A DNA stretch of 64,000 nt, from positions 124,001-188,000 of the forward strand of contig NZ_SLZR01000002.1 of assembly GCF_004341165.1 (NCBI RefSeq). The letters are read 5' to 3'. A program made the translations under genes and the position numbers. The notes under the pieces are model-generated. The model was not told the DNA's origin, searched no databases, and saw only the letters and a list, made by a program, of their open reading frames with translations. This stretch comes from Reinekea marinisedimentorum (GTDB lineage Bacteria; Pseudomonadota; Gammaproteobacteria; Pseudomonadales; Natronospirillaceae). Of this stretch, positions 17,590 to 25,711 are shown one piece after another. Each line of letters starts with the position of its first letter. Positions within the stretch are counted from its first letter, which is position 1.

Positions 17590-18679
17590 GTTCTACTATG
17601 TTGTCGGTATTGCCGGCAGTGGCAAGACGACAGCTTGTCAGCAGCTTGCAGATGCAGAGCCAAACGCACAGGCATTTTCAAGCTCTTCGAAATTAGCGGA
17701 ATACCTGCCCAAAGCCGGATTGAATAGCTGGTCCGAATTTAACGCTCTCGATACTGAAACGCGAGATAAAGTTATTAACAAGCTGCACCTTTCGTTTGCT
17801 AAAGATAAAGCCTGCTACTCCACCAGCTTTGCAGATGCCCACATGGCCGTAGAGAACCCAGTAAAGAATGAGTGGTGTAATGCGATGCCGACGGAACATG
17901 CCGGCATTACGGATGGCGTTATTTTCCTTCAAACACCACCTGCGTTAATTGCCAGCAACATTCACAAAGACAACGTTCACAACAAACGGAATCGCCAAGC
18001 CAAAGACCTTAGCGAGCTCACCCAATTACAAGAAAGGGAGTTCGCTCAGGCAGAAGACTACTGCTTGAAAAACAAACTGCCGTTAGGCGTTATTCAGAAC
18101 TCATTGAATAACACGGCAACGATTAAAGACATTCGCTTTTTGAACAAACACTATCTGCCTCAGACCAAGCGCCTAAGAGAACTGTACAAAAAACAGTTTA
18201 ATTTTGATGTTACTGGCCCAGAGTTGCGCCGCATGCATCTGGAAATTGGGCAACTGATGTACCACGCCTTTATGAGTAAAGCAGGGCATCTCCCCGATAG
18301 CTATCAGGTACTGGCCATTCCACGGTCTGGAAATATGTTGGCAGTTGGCTTTACCGATACATTTAACGGGCCTTTTTTGTGGAACGAGCGAAACTCTTCA
18401 GAAATCCAAGGCTTAACAAGCCAAAATTTAATTATCATTGATTCTGTTATTGACACCGGAAAGACCATTACAGATACGATTAATAAGCTCCCTGAAGGCC
18501 TTTATGGCTTTCGTGGTCATATCCATATTGTTTGCCTGGCAATCAACATTAAAGCTCTGAAAATCATTGAAGCGCTCAGTCCCAACATTCACATTCATTG
18601 CCTTGGGTTTTCTAATAAGGAAGATCGACCTAAAGGGCAGAAGGATATGGGTGCGCGGTTGTTTTGTACCAGCCATTAA
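17576..18679 (+). CDS. P-loop kinase-like/uracil phosphoribosyltransferase-like fusion
   Basis: The 367-residue protein has two parts. The N-terminal half (1 to about 190) opens with a Walker A motif GIAGSGKTT (residues 11-19) and looks like a nucleoside/nucleotide kinase. The C-terminal half (about 195-367) matches the type I phosphoribosyltransferase plan: a UPRTase-like hood (TGPELRRMHLEIGQLMYHA), AIPRSGNMLAVG, the PRPP loop IIIDSVIDTGKT (Asp 289 and Asp 293) and a UPRTase-type ending GQKDMGARLF. Kinase-UPRTase fusions are known in eukaryotes, but this one is part of a radical SAM operon in a defence-like island. The start is the ATG after AAGGAG within the end of the radical SAM gene. Nucleobase salvage or synthesis of a modified nucleotide are both possible. 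Confidence 0.75.
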   Translation: MTSNKFYYVVGIAGSGKTTACQQLADAEPNAQAFSSSSKLAEYLPKAGLNSWSEFNALDTETRDKVINKLHLSFAKDKACYSTSFADAHMAVENPVKNEWCNAMPTEHAGITDGVIFLQTPPALIASNIHKDNVHNKRNRQAKDLSELTQLQEREFAQAEDYCLKNKLPLGVIQNSLNNTATIKDIRFLNKHYLPQTKRLRELYKKQFNFDVTGPELRRMHLEIGQLMYHAFMSKAGHLPDSYQVLAIPRSGNMLAVGFTDTFNGPFLWNERNSSEIQGLTSQNLIIIDSVIDTGKTITDTINKLPEGLYGFRGHIHIVCLAINIKALKIIEALSPNIHIHCLGFSNKEDRPKGQKDMGARLFCTSH

Positions 18680-18688
18680 TTAACACAT

Positions 18689-18713
18689 GCCCACCAGCTG
18701 GTGGGCTAATTTT
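18689..18713 (+). terminator. Terminator of the radical SAM/UPRTase operon
   Basis: The perfect palindrome GCCCACCAGCTGGTGGGC (18689-18706) is followed by TAATTTTA, 10 bases after the stop. Confidence 0.75.
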
Positions 18714-18934
18714 AGACCAGTAGACTTTGTATATCAGTGTAGAAGGAGTTACAGCCCGGTCCGATAGGGTGAGGCCTGTTTATCGTTGCACGCCACTCCA
18801 TCCCTGACCTACAAGTCCATCAAGCACAGTAGGCTTTCACGCAGATGCGAAGTGCTATTGTCTTTTGTTTGGCAGGCCGCAACAACACTCATATTATTCT
18901 ACCTAACACGGCCCTCGCCACTTGTTCTTCGGAA

Positions 18935-19933
18935 TTACGCGGGAGTTTTTATTGCCTGTAATTTATACAAACCAATCCTGCCAGCCTTCACACCCCCCAT
19001 TTCTGAGAATTGGATCTCTTTCTCGGATTGCTGCTTAGGGAAGTTCAAAATATGGTATGCCACCTTCGAACGCCAGTCAGAGTCATCTGAGATAACGTTT
19101 AAAAAGTGCCTGATAATTGCCAATAACACGAACACCCGGTTAACTTGGCCTCCACGTTCGAAACACGCATCACACCAACTAACCTCACGGCTCTTTGGCA
19201 TTCTGGGCTGATCGATAATGTTTCGGTTCCATACTCGACTGTGATGTGCAACCAGATTTCTCAAATAGTTTAACGATCTCAGCCAAGACTGCAGCACACG
19301 CCAATCTAAACCGTATTTAGAAGCAATCTGCACCTTATCTGGCACTTTCATCATCGCAAACAATTGAGACATCGTACCGAAATCCCACGTTTCAATGGTC
19401 ACCCAGATTGGCAACTGGCCGCCATGATGCTCTCGGTAATGCTTTACAAAATCTTCTTTAGATCGGTTAACCAGTGAACCATATTTAGACTCCCATTCTG
19501 AAAAACGTGTACGGCCTGAACGCATCAGCTTTTTGGCAACGGTTGGCTGAAACTCGTCTATACAATGGTGCGCAAACGTATTCCGCTTTCCAAGAAGATG
19601 AGCTATATCAACTCGGATTGTCACTTCAATTCTTTCTAGCGAACTAAAAATTAAAGGTCTTAGCGCTTTATCGAACTCATACAGTGCAAGGCAATCACCA
19701 AAGGTTGTGCCTTGGTAGAAGGTATCGGAACGGGCATATCGTATATCCGATGTTAATGTATCCTGAGTCATTTCAATCTGACGAAATGGATACCAGTAGG
19801 CGCTAAGACGGTAATAGCCAATAGTCGAAAGAAAGTGAATTGCCGAAGCGTCATCTACAATAGTCATACCTCTGCGCTTTAACAACTCAAGTTGCTCTGC
19901 AAAAGATTTCCAGGGTCTATCGTACGTACTCAT
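18935..19933 (-). CDS. Abi_2 family abortive-infection protein (AbiD/AbiF-like)
   Basis: The chosen start is the ATG at 19933-19931, because AAGGAAGG lies 5 bases upstream; an in-frame GTG two codons earlier overlaps that site. The 332-residue protein has Abi_2 features (PF07751): GYYRLSAYWYPF near residue 39, LERIEVTIRVDIAHLLG near 100, WDFGTMSQLFAMM near 184, and the HEPN-type RNLVAHHSRVWNR near 228 (Arg-x4-His). Such proteins act as RNases that stop growth after phage infection. It stands on the strand opposite the radical SAM operon, which it faces convergently. Confidence 0.88.
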   Translation of the reverse strand: MSTYDRPWKSFAEQLELLKRRGMTIVDDASAIHFLSTIGYYRLSAYWYPFRQIEMTQDTLTSDIRYARSDTFYQGTTFGDCLALYEFDKALRPLIFSSLERIEVTIRVDIAHLLGKRNTFAHHCIDEFQPTVAKKLMRSGRTRFSEWESKYGSLVNRSKEDFVKHYREHHGGQLPIWVTIETWDFGTMSQLFAMMKVPDKVQIASKYGLDWRVLQSWLRSLNYLRNLVAHHSRVWNRNIIDQPRMPKSREVSWCDACFERGGQVNRVFVLLAIIRHFLNVISDDSDWRSKVAYHILNFPKQQSEKEIQFSEMGGVKAGRIGLYKLQAIKTPA

Positions 19934-20016
19934 TAACACCTTCCTTGGTGGATTAGTTCTTCAAAGCAAAGAGGCTGCCCTTTAGACTGTATAAACTCTT
20001 TAAAATACGCGATCAC
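19933..20016 (-). CDS. Possible 27-residue leader ORF coupled to abi
   Basis: An open frame from a GTG at 20016 ends in TAATG, sharing one base with the abi start, which would allow reinitiation. It has no clear Shine-Dalgarno, and its sequence ([19 protein letters not shown]) may instead be the decayed end of a former upstream gene. Coding status is doubtful. Confidence 0.25.
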   Translation of the reverse strand: MIAYFKEFIQSKGQPLCFEELIHQGRC

Positions 20017-20174
20017 GGTGGCACCTCGGTCCCACTGTACCTACACTTTTTCTTCCGGGTTTTCTTTTTCGGTTTCAGCTTCTCGCGCTCAGCCTTAACC
20101 TTTGCCAGCAACGCCTCAACGCTGTTCTCACCGCGGATCAGCTCCGGGTTTTGCACACCCCACTCGGCTGTAAG
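20013..20174 (-). pseudogene. Remnant of a gene end, possibly hsdS-like
   Basis: A minus-strand frame after an in-frame stop encodes about 50 residues including [21 protein letters not shown]. The pattern of LLxKVKAERE followed by a lysine-rich tail resembles the end segment of type I restriction specificity subunits, next to which Abi_2 genes are often found. The rest of the gene is missing. The identification is weak, and a chance frame is possible. Confidence 0.3.
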
Positions 20175-20462
20175 TTAGCCAAAGATCCAGCTCCCCGGCT
20201 AATTATTTCAACCCCTACTGAATCCGGTTCACTCGCTAAAAAAAAATGCAGCAATAAACTCCGTCATCACAGCTGAACAATGCTTAAGTACAGCTGGATT
20301 CATACAACTTATCTTCTCTCAAAAATACTGTATTCCCATGCATTCACAAGCATGCAAAAACGGGGAGCTGAAATACAACGCCGCAAAAACCGCACGAAGT
20401 TTCGTTGAGTTTCGCTGGATCACTTTCTAAAGTAATCTATTCAGCGCCTGCGGGAAGCCACC
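20175..20462. other. Island right border
   Basis: No gene is seen between the remnant and the glucosidase gene. ACGAAGTTTCGT at 20394-20405 is a near-perfect palindrome that could be a sugar-regulator site for the downstream gene. No tRNA-end repeat was spotted. Confidence 0.35.
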
Positions 20463-22244
20463 ATGATAGTTCTGAAGAATAACTTTAATCACTGTCATCT
20501 AACCGATACCGGCATTGTCACCCAGTCGGAAGATAAGGCAATGATCGGTCTGTTCTTCGCTGATGTACGTCTGTTTAAGCGCTACGAGTGGCAATTCGGG
20601 CCGTTCGATCTACTGCAAAAGAAAACATCGTCATTAACTGAAATGACCCAGTTCTGGGCCTTGCTTTCTCACCACTATCAGCGGGTAAGCCTGGTGAGGA
20701 GTTTTAGCATAACGGCCCATCAATGCATCGATACGTTGGTCTTCGAGAATCATACGAACCAGGCCGAAACGCTGAATATTGGTTTAATGATCGGGTTTGA
20801 TGCAACCGATGCCATGACGCTGCGCGGTGTTGGCGGCGCTGTGAAAGCAGAGAGGGTTAGCGAAGGCTCTTCGTTTTCGGTCCGCTTCCCCGATGGCCGC
20901 AGCCAGAGGGTAAGCTATAAGGTAACCCTGGACGAAGCCGAACTTGAGCGCCTGCCAGAATCAATCACTCTGCAGCCTGGCGAGTCACGCCCCCTTTCAG
21001 TCACCATCACCTATGAAGCATCCAGTTACAGGATGCCGGCGTACCAGCCCGGCTCAAACCCCTATACCAATCAGTCCGTCAGTTCACAGAGCTGGAATGA
21101 CCTGATCGGGCTTTTGTTCAATACCGAACAGGGTGTAGTTCCGGCGGCCGGCATTCCCCGCTTTGTCTGCCCCTTTGGTCGAGATAGCCTGCTAACGGCC
21201 TTCTTCGTAAAGGAAAGCCTGCCGGAAATTGCGCTGGGCACGCTTCATTTTCTTGCCCACCATATTGGGCGCACAACAGACCCTCGCCGTGATGAAGAGC
21301 CCGGCAAGATCTTGCATGAGTACCGCTGGGGCCCAGCCAGCCAGAGTAACGCCATTCCCTTTGCCCCCTATTACGGCAGTGCCGATGCAACCGCGCTCTT
21401 CGTCTGGCTCTGGGCAGAAATGAGTCAGGGCGAGCACGCTGAGTCACTGTCCGCCCTATGGCCCGCGGTTGAATCCGCTGTAGATTGGTTGTTATTCAAG
21501 CTTGATGAGGGGCAAGGCTTCATTCGGTTCCGGGAAAATAAACAGGGGTTGGTGTATCAGGGCTGGAAGGACTCGTCTATTTCCATGTGTCATCAGGACG
21601 GTCGCCTGGCCAGTGGCGCTATCGCGGTGGTTGAGGTTCAGGGTTATACCTGGGCGGCGCTGTCAAAGATCGACCCCTTAGTAGCAATGCATTCTGACGA
21701 AAAGCGAGCAAGTGCCGTCAGACAACAGGCGCAGAGCCTTTATGATCGGATTCAGACGCGGCTTTGGGATGATGAGCTGCAGTTCTACGTAATGGGCTTA
21801 GACGGCAACGATGAAACCATGCGGGTGATCTCTTCAAATGCCGGACACCTGTTATGGGCCGGTGCTGTGCCGCAGTCGCGTGCAGCGCCTATGGCTGAGC
21901 GGCTATTTGATAAGAGTATGTGGTCGGGCTGGGGCTTTCGCACACTTGCAGCCGGTGAAAAAGGCTACAACGAACTTTCTTACCACAATGGCTCGGTCTG
22001 GCCACACGATACCGGGTTGGTGGCCTGGGGTTTAAGAAACTATGGCTTTGAACACGAATTTCAGTCCGTCGCCTTAGCGGTTCATTCACTGGCGAAAGCC
22101 TTGCCCGATCTTCGATTACCTGAGCTGATCTCCGGCTATGAGCGAGCAGATGATGCTCCGCCCATCCCTTACCCCGGAACCTGTATTCCACAGGCCTGGT
22201 CTGCAGCCGCTTTGCTGTACTTATCTGACCGTAAAAATATGTAA
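20463..22244 (+). CDS. Glycogen-debranching/amylo-alpha-1,6-glucosidase-like glycoside hydrolase
   Basis: The 593-residue protein has an N-terminal beta-sandwich domain (about 1-190, glycogen-debranching N-terminal type) and an (alpha/alpha)6 barrel. Barrel signatures are GIPRFVCPFGRDSLLTAFF near residue 228, EPGKILHEYRWG near 279, YYGSADATALFVWL near 303, GWKDSSISM near 363 and SYHNGSVWPHDTGLVAWG near 507. The Asp/Glu pattern matches the amylo-alpha-1,6-glucosidase family (PF06202). There is no signal peptide, so it works on cytoplasmic alpha-glucosides. The LacI regulator and sugar importer next to it suggest that the importer supplies its substrate. The exact sugar is not readable. Confidence 0.85.
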   Translation: MIVLKNNFNHCHLTDTGIVTQSEDKAMIGLFFADVRLFKRYEWQFGPFDLLQKKTSSLTEMTQFWALLSHHYQRVSLVRSFSITAHQCIDTLVFENHTNQAETLNIGLMIGFDATDAMTLRGVGGAVKAERVSEGSSFSVRFPDGRSQRVSYKVTLDEAELERLPESITLQPGESRPLSVTITYEASSYRMPAYQPGSNPYTNQSVSSQSWNDLIGLLFNTEQGVVPAAGIPRFVCPFGRDSLLTAFFVKESLPEIALGTLHFLAHHIGRTTDPRRDEEPGKILHEYRWGPASQSNAIPFAPYYGSADATALFVWLWAEMSQGEHAESLSALWPAVESAVDWLLFKLDEGQGFIRFRENKQGLVYQGWKDSSISMCHQDGRLASGAIAVVEVQGYTWAALSKIDPLVAMHSDEKRASAVRQQAQSLYDRIQTRLWDDELQFYVMGLDGNDETMRVISSNAGHLLWAGAVPQSRAAPMAERLFDKSMWSGWGFRTLAAGEKGYNELSYHNGSVWPHDTGLVAWGLRNYGFEHEFQSVALAVHSLAKALPDLRLPELISGYERADDAPPIPYPGTCIPQAWSAAALLYLSDRKNM

Positions 22245-22275
22245 GCATTATGTAAGTTCATGTCTCAATATTGCA

Positions 22276-22291
22276 CCGAAAACGATTTCGG
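22276..22291. promoter_or_regulatory. Candidate LacI-family operator
   Basis: CCGAAAACGATTTCGG has 6-base perfect arms around a central CG, the symmetry of LacI/GalR operators. It lies 105 bases before the regulator start, which suggests autoregulation. No second copy was seen before the binding-protein gene. Confidence 0.5.
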
Positions 22292-22380
22292 AGCAGTCTT
22301 TTGTGCATAACTTGTCAAAATAACAATAATAAAGTCCTGCTATGCATCGACAACGGGGCTTGGGCTTACTAAGTGCAGCT

Positions 22381-23379
22381 ATGTCACTAAAGCAATTATC
22401 AAAACAGCTGGGTCTGTCTCCCAGTACGGTTTCCAGAGCCATGAATGACTACCCCGATATCAGTGAAAGCACTAAGTTGCGGGTAAAGGAAGCTGCTATT
22501 TCTATGGGCTATCAGGCCAATGCCTCGGCGAGAAGCCTGGTCACCGGCATGGGGAAAAATATCGGCCTGATCCTGCCTATGTCGTCAAAGCATCGCAGCA
22601 GCCGGTTTTTCGACCATCTGCTCAGTGGTGCGACCGAATCACTGCTGGAACAGAATTATCTGCTCTCTGCCATTGCGTTACCACGCGATGAGCAAGAGGT
22701 TAAACGCCTGCGCTATCTGGTCGACTCCCGAGTTCTCGATGCTGCAATACTGATCAGAACCCGAGTCAATGACGAACGGGTTGAGCTACTGCTGCAGCGA
22801 AATATTCCGTTTGTCTGTTATGGCCGAACTGAGCGGTCAGATGAATTTGCCTGGCTGGATATGGACAACCACAAGGCCATGCAGCTGTGTGTCAGCCATA
22901 TGATAGAGGCAGGTCATCGCAACCTGGCCATGATCAACGCCAGTGGCCGGCTTTATTTTGCAAAGCTGCGTCAACAAGGTTTTATTAAAGCACTGTCTGC
23001 AAACCAGCTGCAATACACGGAATCGCGCTACACAGAAATAGAAATCAGTGAAGATGATGGTTACCTGGCAGCCAACAAACTGCTGAAACAGAATAAGCAC
23101 ATCGACGGAATCATATGCGCCAATGACACCATGGCCATCGGCGCCATCAAGGCCTGCAAAGACAATAACCTTGTACCGGGCAAAGACATTTCCGTGATCG
23201 GCTACAACAACAGCTCAACCGGTCGGTTTGTTGAGCCTGCCTTAACAACGGTGCAGCACAGTGATCCCATTCTTATCGGACGTCTGCTCGGCGACATGGT
23301 CTATCGAAGGATGACCGGCGAAAACCTTAAAAACTTACAGAAACTGATGCCTCCGGAATTAATCGTTCGTGATTCTTAA
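22381..23379 (+). CDS. LacI family transcriptional regulator
   Basis: The ATG at 22381 is preferred over one 39 bases upstream because the LacI helix-turn-helix starts right after it (SLKQLSKQLGLSPSTVSRAM). The 332-residue protein then has the hinge NASARSLVTG and a periplasmic-binding-protein-like sensor domain with GLILPMS and DGIICANDTMAIGAI. It sits between the glucosidase and the importer genes in the same direction. It is inferred to repress both until the transported sugar or a derivative binds. An operator-like palindrome lies just upstream. Confidence 0.93.
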   Translation: MSLKQLSKQLGLSPSTVSRAMNDYPDISESTKLRVKEAAISMGYQANASARSLVTGMGKNIGLILPMSSKHRSSRFFDHLLSGATESLLEQNYLLSAIALPRDEQEVKRLRYLVDSRVLDAAILIRTRVNDERVELLLQRNIPFVCYGRTERSDEFAWLDMDNHKAMQLCVSHMIEAGHRNLAMINASGRLYFAKLRQQGFIKALSANQLQYTESRYTEIEISEDDGYLAANKLLKQNKHIDGIICANDTMAIGAIKACKDNNLVPGKDISVIGYNNSSTGRFVEPALTTVQHSDPILIGRLLGDMVYRRMTGENLKNLQKLMPPELIVRDS

Positions 23380-23423
23380 CGGAAATCGGTGTGACTACCA
23401 CATGAAGCAATAAAGGTGATTCC

Positions 23424-24776
23424 ATGAATAAAAAAACAAGAAAACTCGCCATTGCTATCGGGGCCAGTCTTACTCTGGGTTCCATAGCGAGTGCCGCAAC
23501 AGAAATAGAATTCTGGACAAACCAGACTCAATCCGACCGGATGAAAATTATCGAAACCCTGGCCAGCACATTTGAAGCCATGAACGAAGATATCACCGTG
23601 ACCGTTGTACCGGTTGATGAGAACGAGATGGCAACTCAGATGGCGGCGGCCTCGGCAGCCGGTAAACTGCCCAACCTTATTGAGGCAGGCTCCGAGCTGT
23701 TATTGGCCTTCGGTGAAGAGGGCGTTATTGATGAAAAGGCCAATAAAAACATCATGAAGGAGGTCGGCGAAGACCGCTTCTTCTCCGGTGCTGTAGACAT
23801 GTTGCGTGCACCCAATGGCGATGACTTTTACGGCATTCCCCTGCATGGCTGGCTGCAGGGCATCTGGTATCGCAAAGACTGGTTTGAAGAATACGGCCTG
23901 GAACCACCGACAACCTGGGAAGCAATAGAAACCGCAGCCAAAACGCTGACCGACAAAGGCAAAAATCAGTACGGCATTCTGGTGGGCACAAAACCAGAAG
24001 GCTATACCGAGCAGGTATTTACCCAGCTGGCGCTCTCCAATGGCGCAAGTCAGTTTAATGCCGACGGTAAGCTGATCTTCAACTCGCCGGAGATGCTGGA
24101 AACGCTGAAATACTATCAGCGTCTGGCTCAGTACAACCCACCGGGGCCACAAACCTGGCGCGCCCGTGACTATTACATGCAGGGCAAGATGGGCATGTTT
24201 TTCTATTCAACCTACATTATGGATGACCTGGCCATTGCCGAAGTCGCCAAGGGCTCTCTCTCGGGTGAAAACTTTGAAGGGCTTACCGGGGCTGAATTCG
24301 ACGCCGATCTGGTCAAAAATACCGGTTTCGCTCCGGTAATCTTAAACAAGGCGGACGCCAGTTACGGCGTGCTGGTTGGGCTGTCGGCTATTGAATCGAA
24401 GCGTGCGGAAACAAAAGCCGTTGAAGAGTTTGTGAAATACCTCTACGACCCTTATGCCTACATTACCTATCTGCATATGGCTCCCGGCGGTATGAACCCT
24501 ATGCTCTCGGATATTCCTAACCACCCATACTACCTGCGCGATCCGAATGGTGTTTTTGAAATGTATGGTGCCGATGCGATTAAAGACATCGTAGAAGGCT
24601 TCGAAAATATTCAGACATTTACCGTTGTCGATGGCAAGGCCTTCCCCGAATCCGGACAAATCTTTGCGAAGCAGATCATTCCACAGATGGTCTATTCCGT
24701 CATTTTTGAGGGGGTTTCTCCTGAAGATGCAATTAACAAAGCAGAAGCAGAAATGAAAGAAATTATCAGCCAGTAG
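23424..24776 (+). CDS. Sugar ABC transporter, periplasmic binding protein
   Basis: The 450-residue protein belongs to the family 1 extracellular solute-binding proteins (MalE/UgpB type). It has a signal peptide (residues 1-24, ending ASAA), then EIEFWTNQTQSDRMKIIE and an interior KLPNLIEAGSELLLAFGEEG. GGMNPM near residue 355 is in the hinge/ligand area. An AAGGTGATT ribosome site precedes the ATG. It is the first gene of a complete importer (binding protein, two permeases, ATPase), and the upstream LacI regulator and alpha-glucosidase-like enzyme point to an oligosaccharide or glucoside substrate. Confidence 0.93.
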   Translation: MNKKTRKLAIAIGASLTLGSIASAATEIEFWTNQTQSDRMKIIETLASTFEAMNEDITVTVVPVDENEMATQMAAASAAGKLPNLIEAGSELLLAFGEEGVIDEKANKNIMKEVGEDRFFSGAVDMLRAPNGDDFYGIPLHGWLQGIWYRKDWFEEYGLEPPTTWEAIETAAKTLTDKGKNQYGILVGTKPEGYTEQVFTQLALSNGASQFNADGKLIFNSPEMLETLKYYQRLAQYNPPGPQTWRARDYYMQGKMGMFFYSTYIMDDLAIAEVAKGSLSGENFEGLTGAEFDADLVKNTGFAPVILNKADASYGVLVGLSAIESKRAETKAVEEFVKYLYDPYAYITYLHMAPGGMNPMLSDIPNHPYYLRDPNGVFEMYGADAIKDIVEGFENIQTFTVVDGKAFPESGQIFAKQIIPQMVYSVIFEGVSPEDAINKAEAEMKEIISQ

Positions 24777-24838
24777 CAGGCACTTTTTCGGGAGGCCCGG
24801 CCTCCCGGTCTTTTACCTCAACCAGTGAAGGTCTTTTT

Positions 24839-25705
24839 ATGTCCGATAATATTGCTGCTCAGGAGGCCAGACTCGGTCACCGGCTGATAGCACCGGCCGC
24901 ACTGATCATTGCTCTGCTGATCTTATACCCCATTTTCTTCAACCTGTATCTGAGCTTCTTCGACGTTGAACTCAATGGTGATAAATCGCTTGTCGGCCTG
25001 AACAACTATAAAACACTGCTCTCAGACGGAGGCTTTTACAGCGCTCTCTGGACCACGGTTATCTACCTTGCCGGAACCGTTACCGGCACAACGGTGCTTG
25101 GCCTGGCCGTGGCACTGCTGCTGAATCAGAACTTCCCATTTAAGAACACCGTCAGAGCCCTGGTTTTATTGCCCTACTTTGCACCCGTTATCAGCGTGGT
25201 ATTTGGCTGGCAGTTTATTTTTGATCCGGTAAACGGCATCTATAACCATGTCATGGTGGAGGTACTCGGTCTGGTTTCAGAGCGCCAGAATGTGATTGGT
25301 GATCCGGACAGTGCGCTGTGGGTGGTTATTGTTTTTGACATCTGGAAACACTTCCCCATCGCCTTTCTGCTGATACTGGCCAAGCTGCAAAGCATCCCCA
25401 GCGACCAATACGAGGCCTGCGCAATTGACGGCTACAACGCTTGGGGACGCTTCATACACGTCACCCTGCCTGAATGCCGATTTGTCATCGGTACCGTTGT
25501 GCTGTTGCGAATGATCTGGAACCTGAACCGGTTTGAAGATGTTTATCTGCTGGCACCCAACGTCGAAACCCTGCCGATCTACATCTATTTCCAGGCCTTT
25601 ACTGGTGTTATTGATCAGGGTCTGGCAGCAGCAATCTCGGTTGTTCAGTTGATCGTACTCTCAGGGCTCATTTGGTTTTACGTTAAAAAAGTACTGAATT
25701 GGTGA
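24839..25705 (+). CDS. Sugar ABC transporter permease, MalF type
   Basis: The 288-residue inner-membrane protein has six predicted helices (first at about residues 17-40). The EAA loop near residues 191-210 reads YEACAIDGYNAWGRFIHVTLP, the ATPase docking site of CUT1 permeases. It is 62 bases after the binding-protein gene; the gap contains a GC-rich inverted repeat (GGAGGCCCGGCCTCCCGG) that probably protects the abundant upstream mRNA. The second permease starts 6 bases later. Confidence 0.93.
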   Translation: MSDNIAAQEARLGHRLIAPAALIIALLILYPIFFNLYLSFFDVELNGDKSLVGLNNYKTLLSDGGFYSALWTTVIYLAGTVTGTTVLGLAVALLLNQNFPFKNTVRALVLLPYFAPVISVVFGWQFIFDPVNGIYNHVMVEVLGLVSERQNVIGDPDSALWVVIVFDIWKHFPIAFLLILAKLQSIPSDQYEACAIDGYNAWGRFIHVTLPECRFVIGTVVLLRMIWNLNRFEDVYLLAPNVETLPIYIYFQAFTGVIDQGLAAAISVVQLIVLSGLIWFYVKKVLNW

Positions 25706-25711
25706 TTTAAC

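Noticed and set aside
18786..19211. Plus-strand open frame of 141 codons opposite the abi gene
   Set aside because: It lies largely antisense to the Abi_2 coding region, which has clear family motifs; no ribosome site or domain supports it.
14268..20462. Attachment-site repeat of the tRNA-Phe 3' end
   Set aside because: No second copy of the tRNA end was found by eye in the island, and no integrase gene is present.
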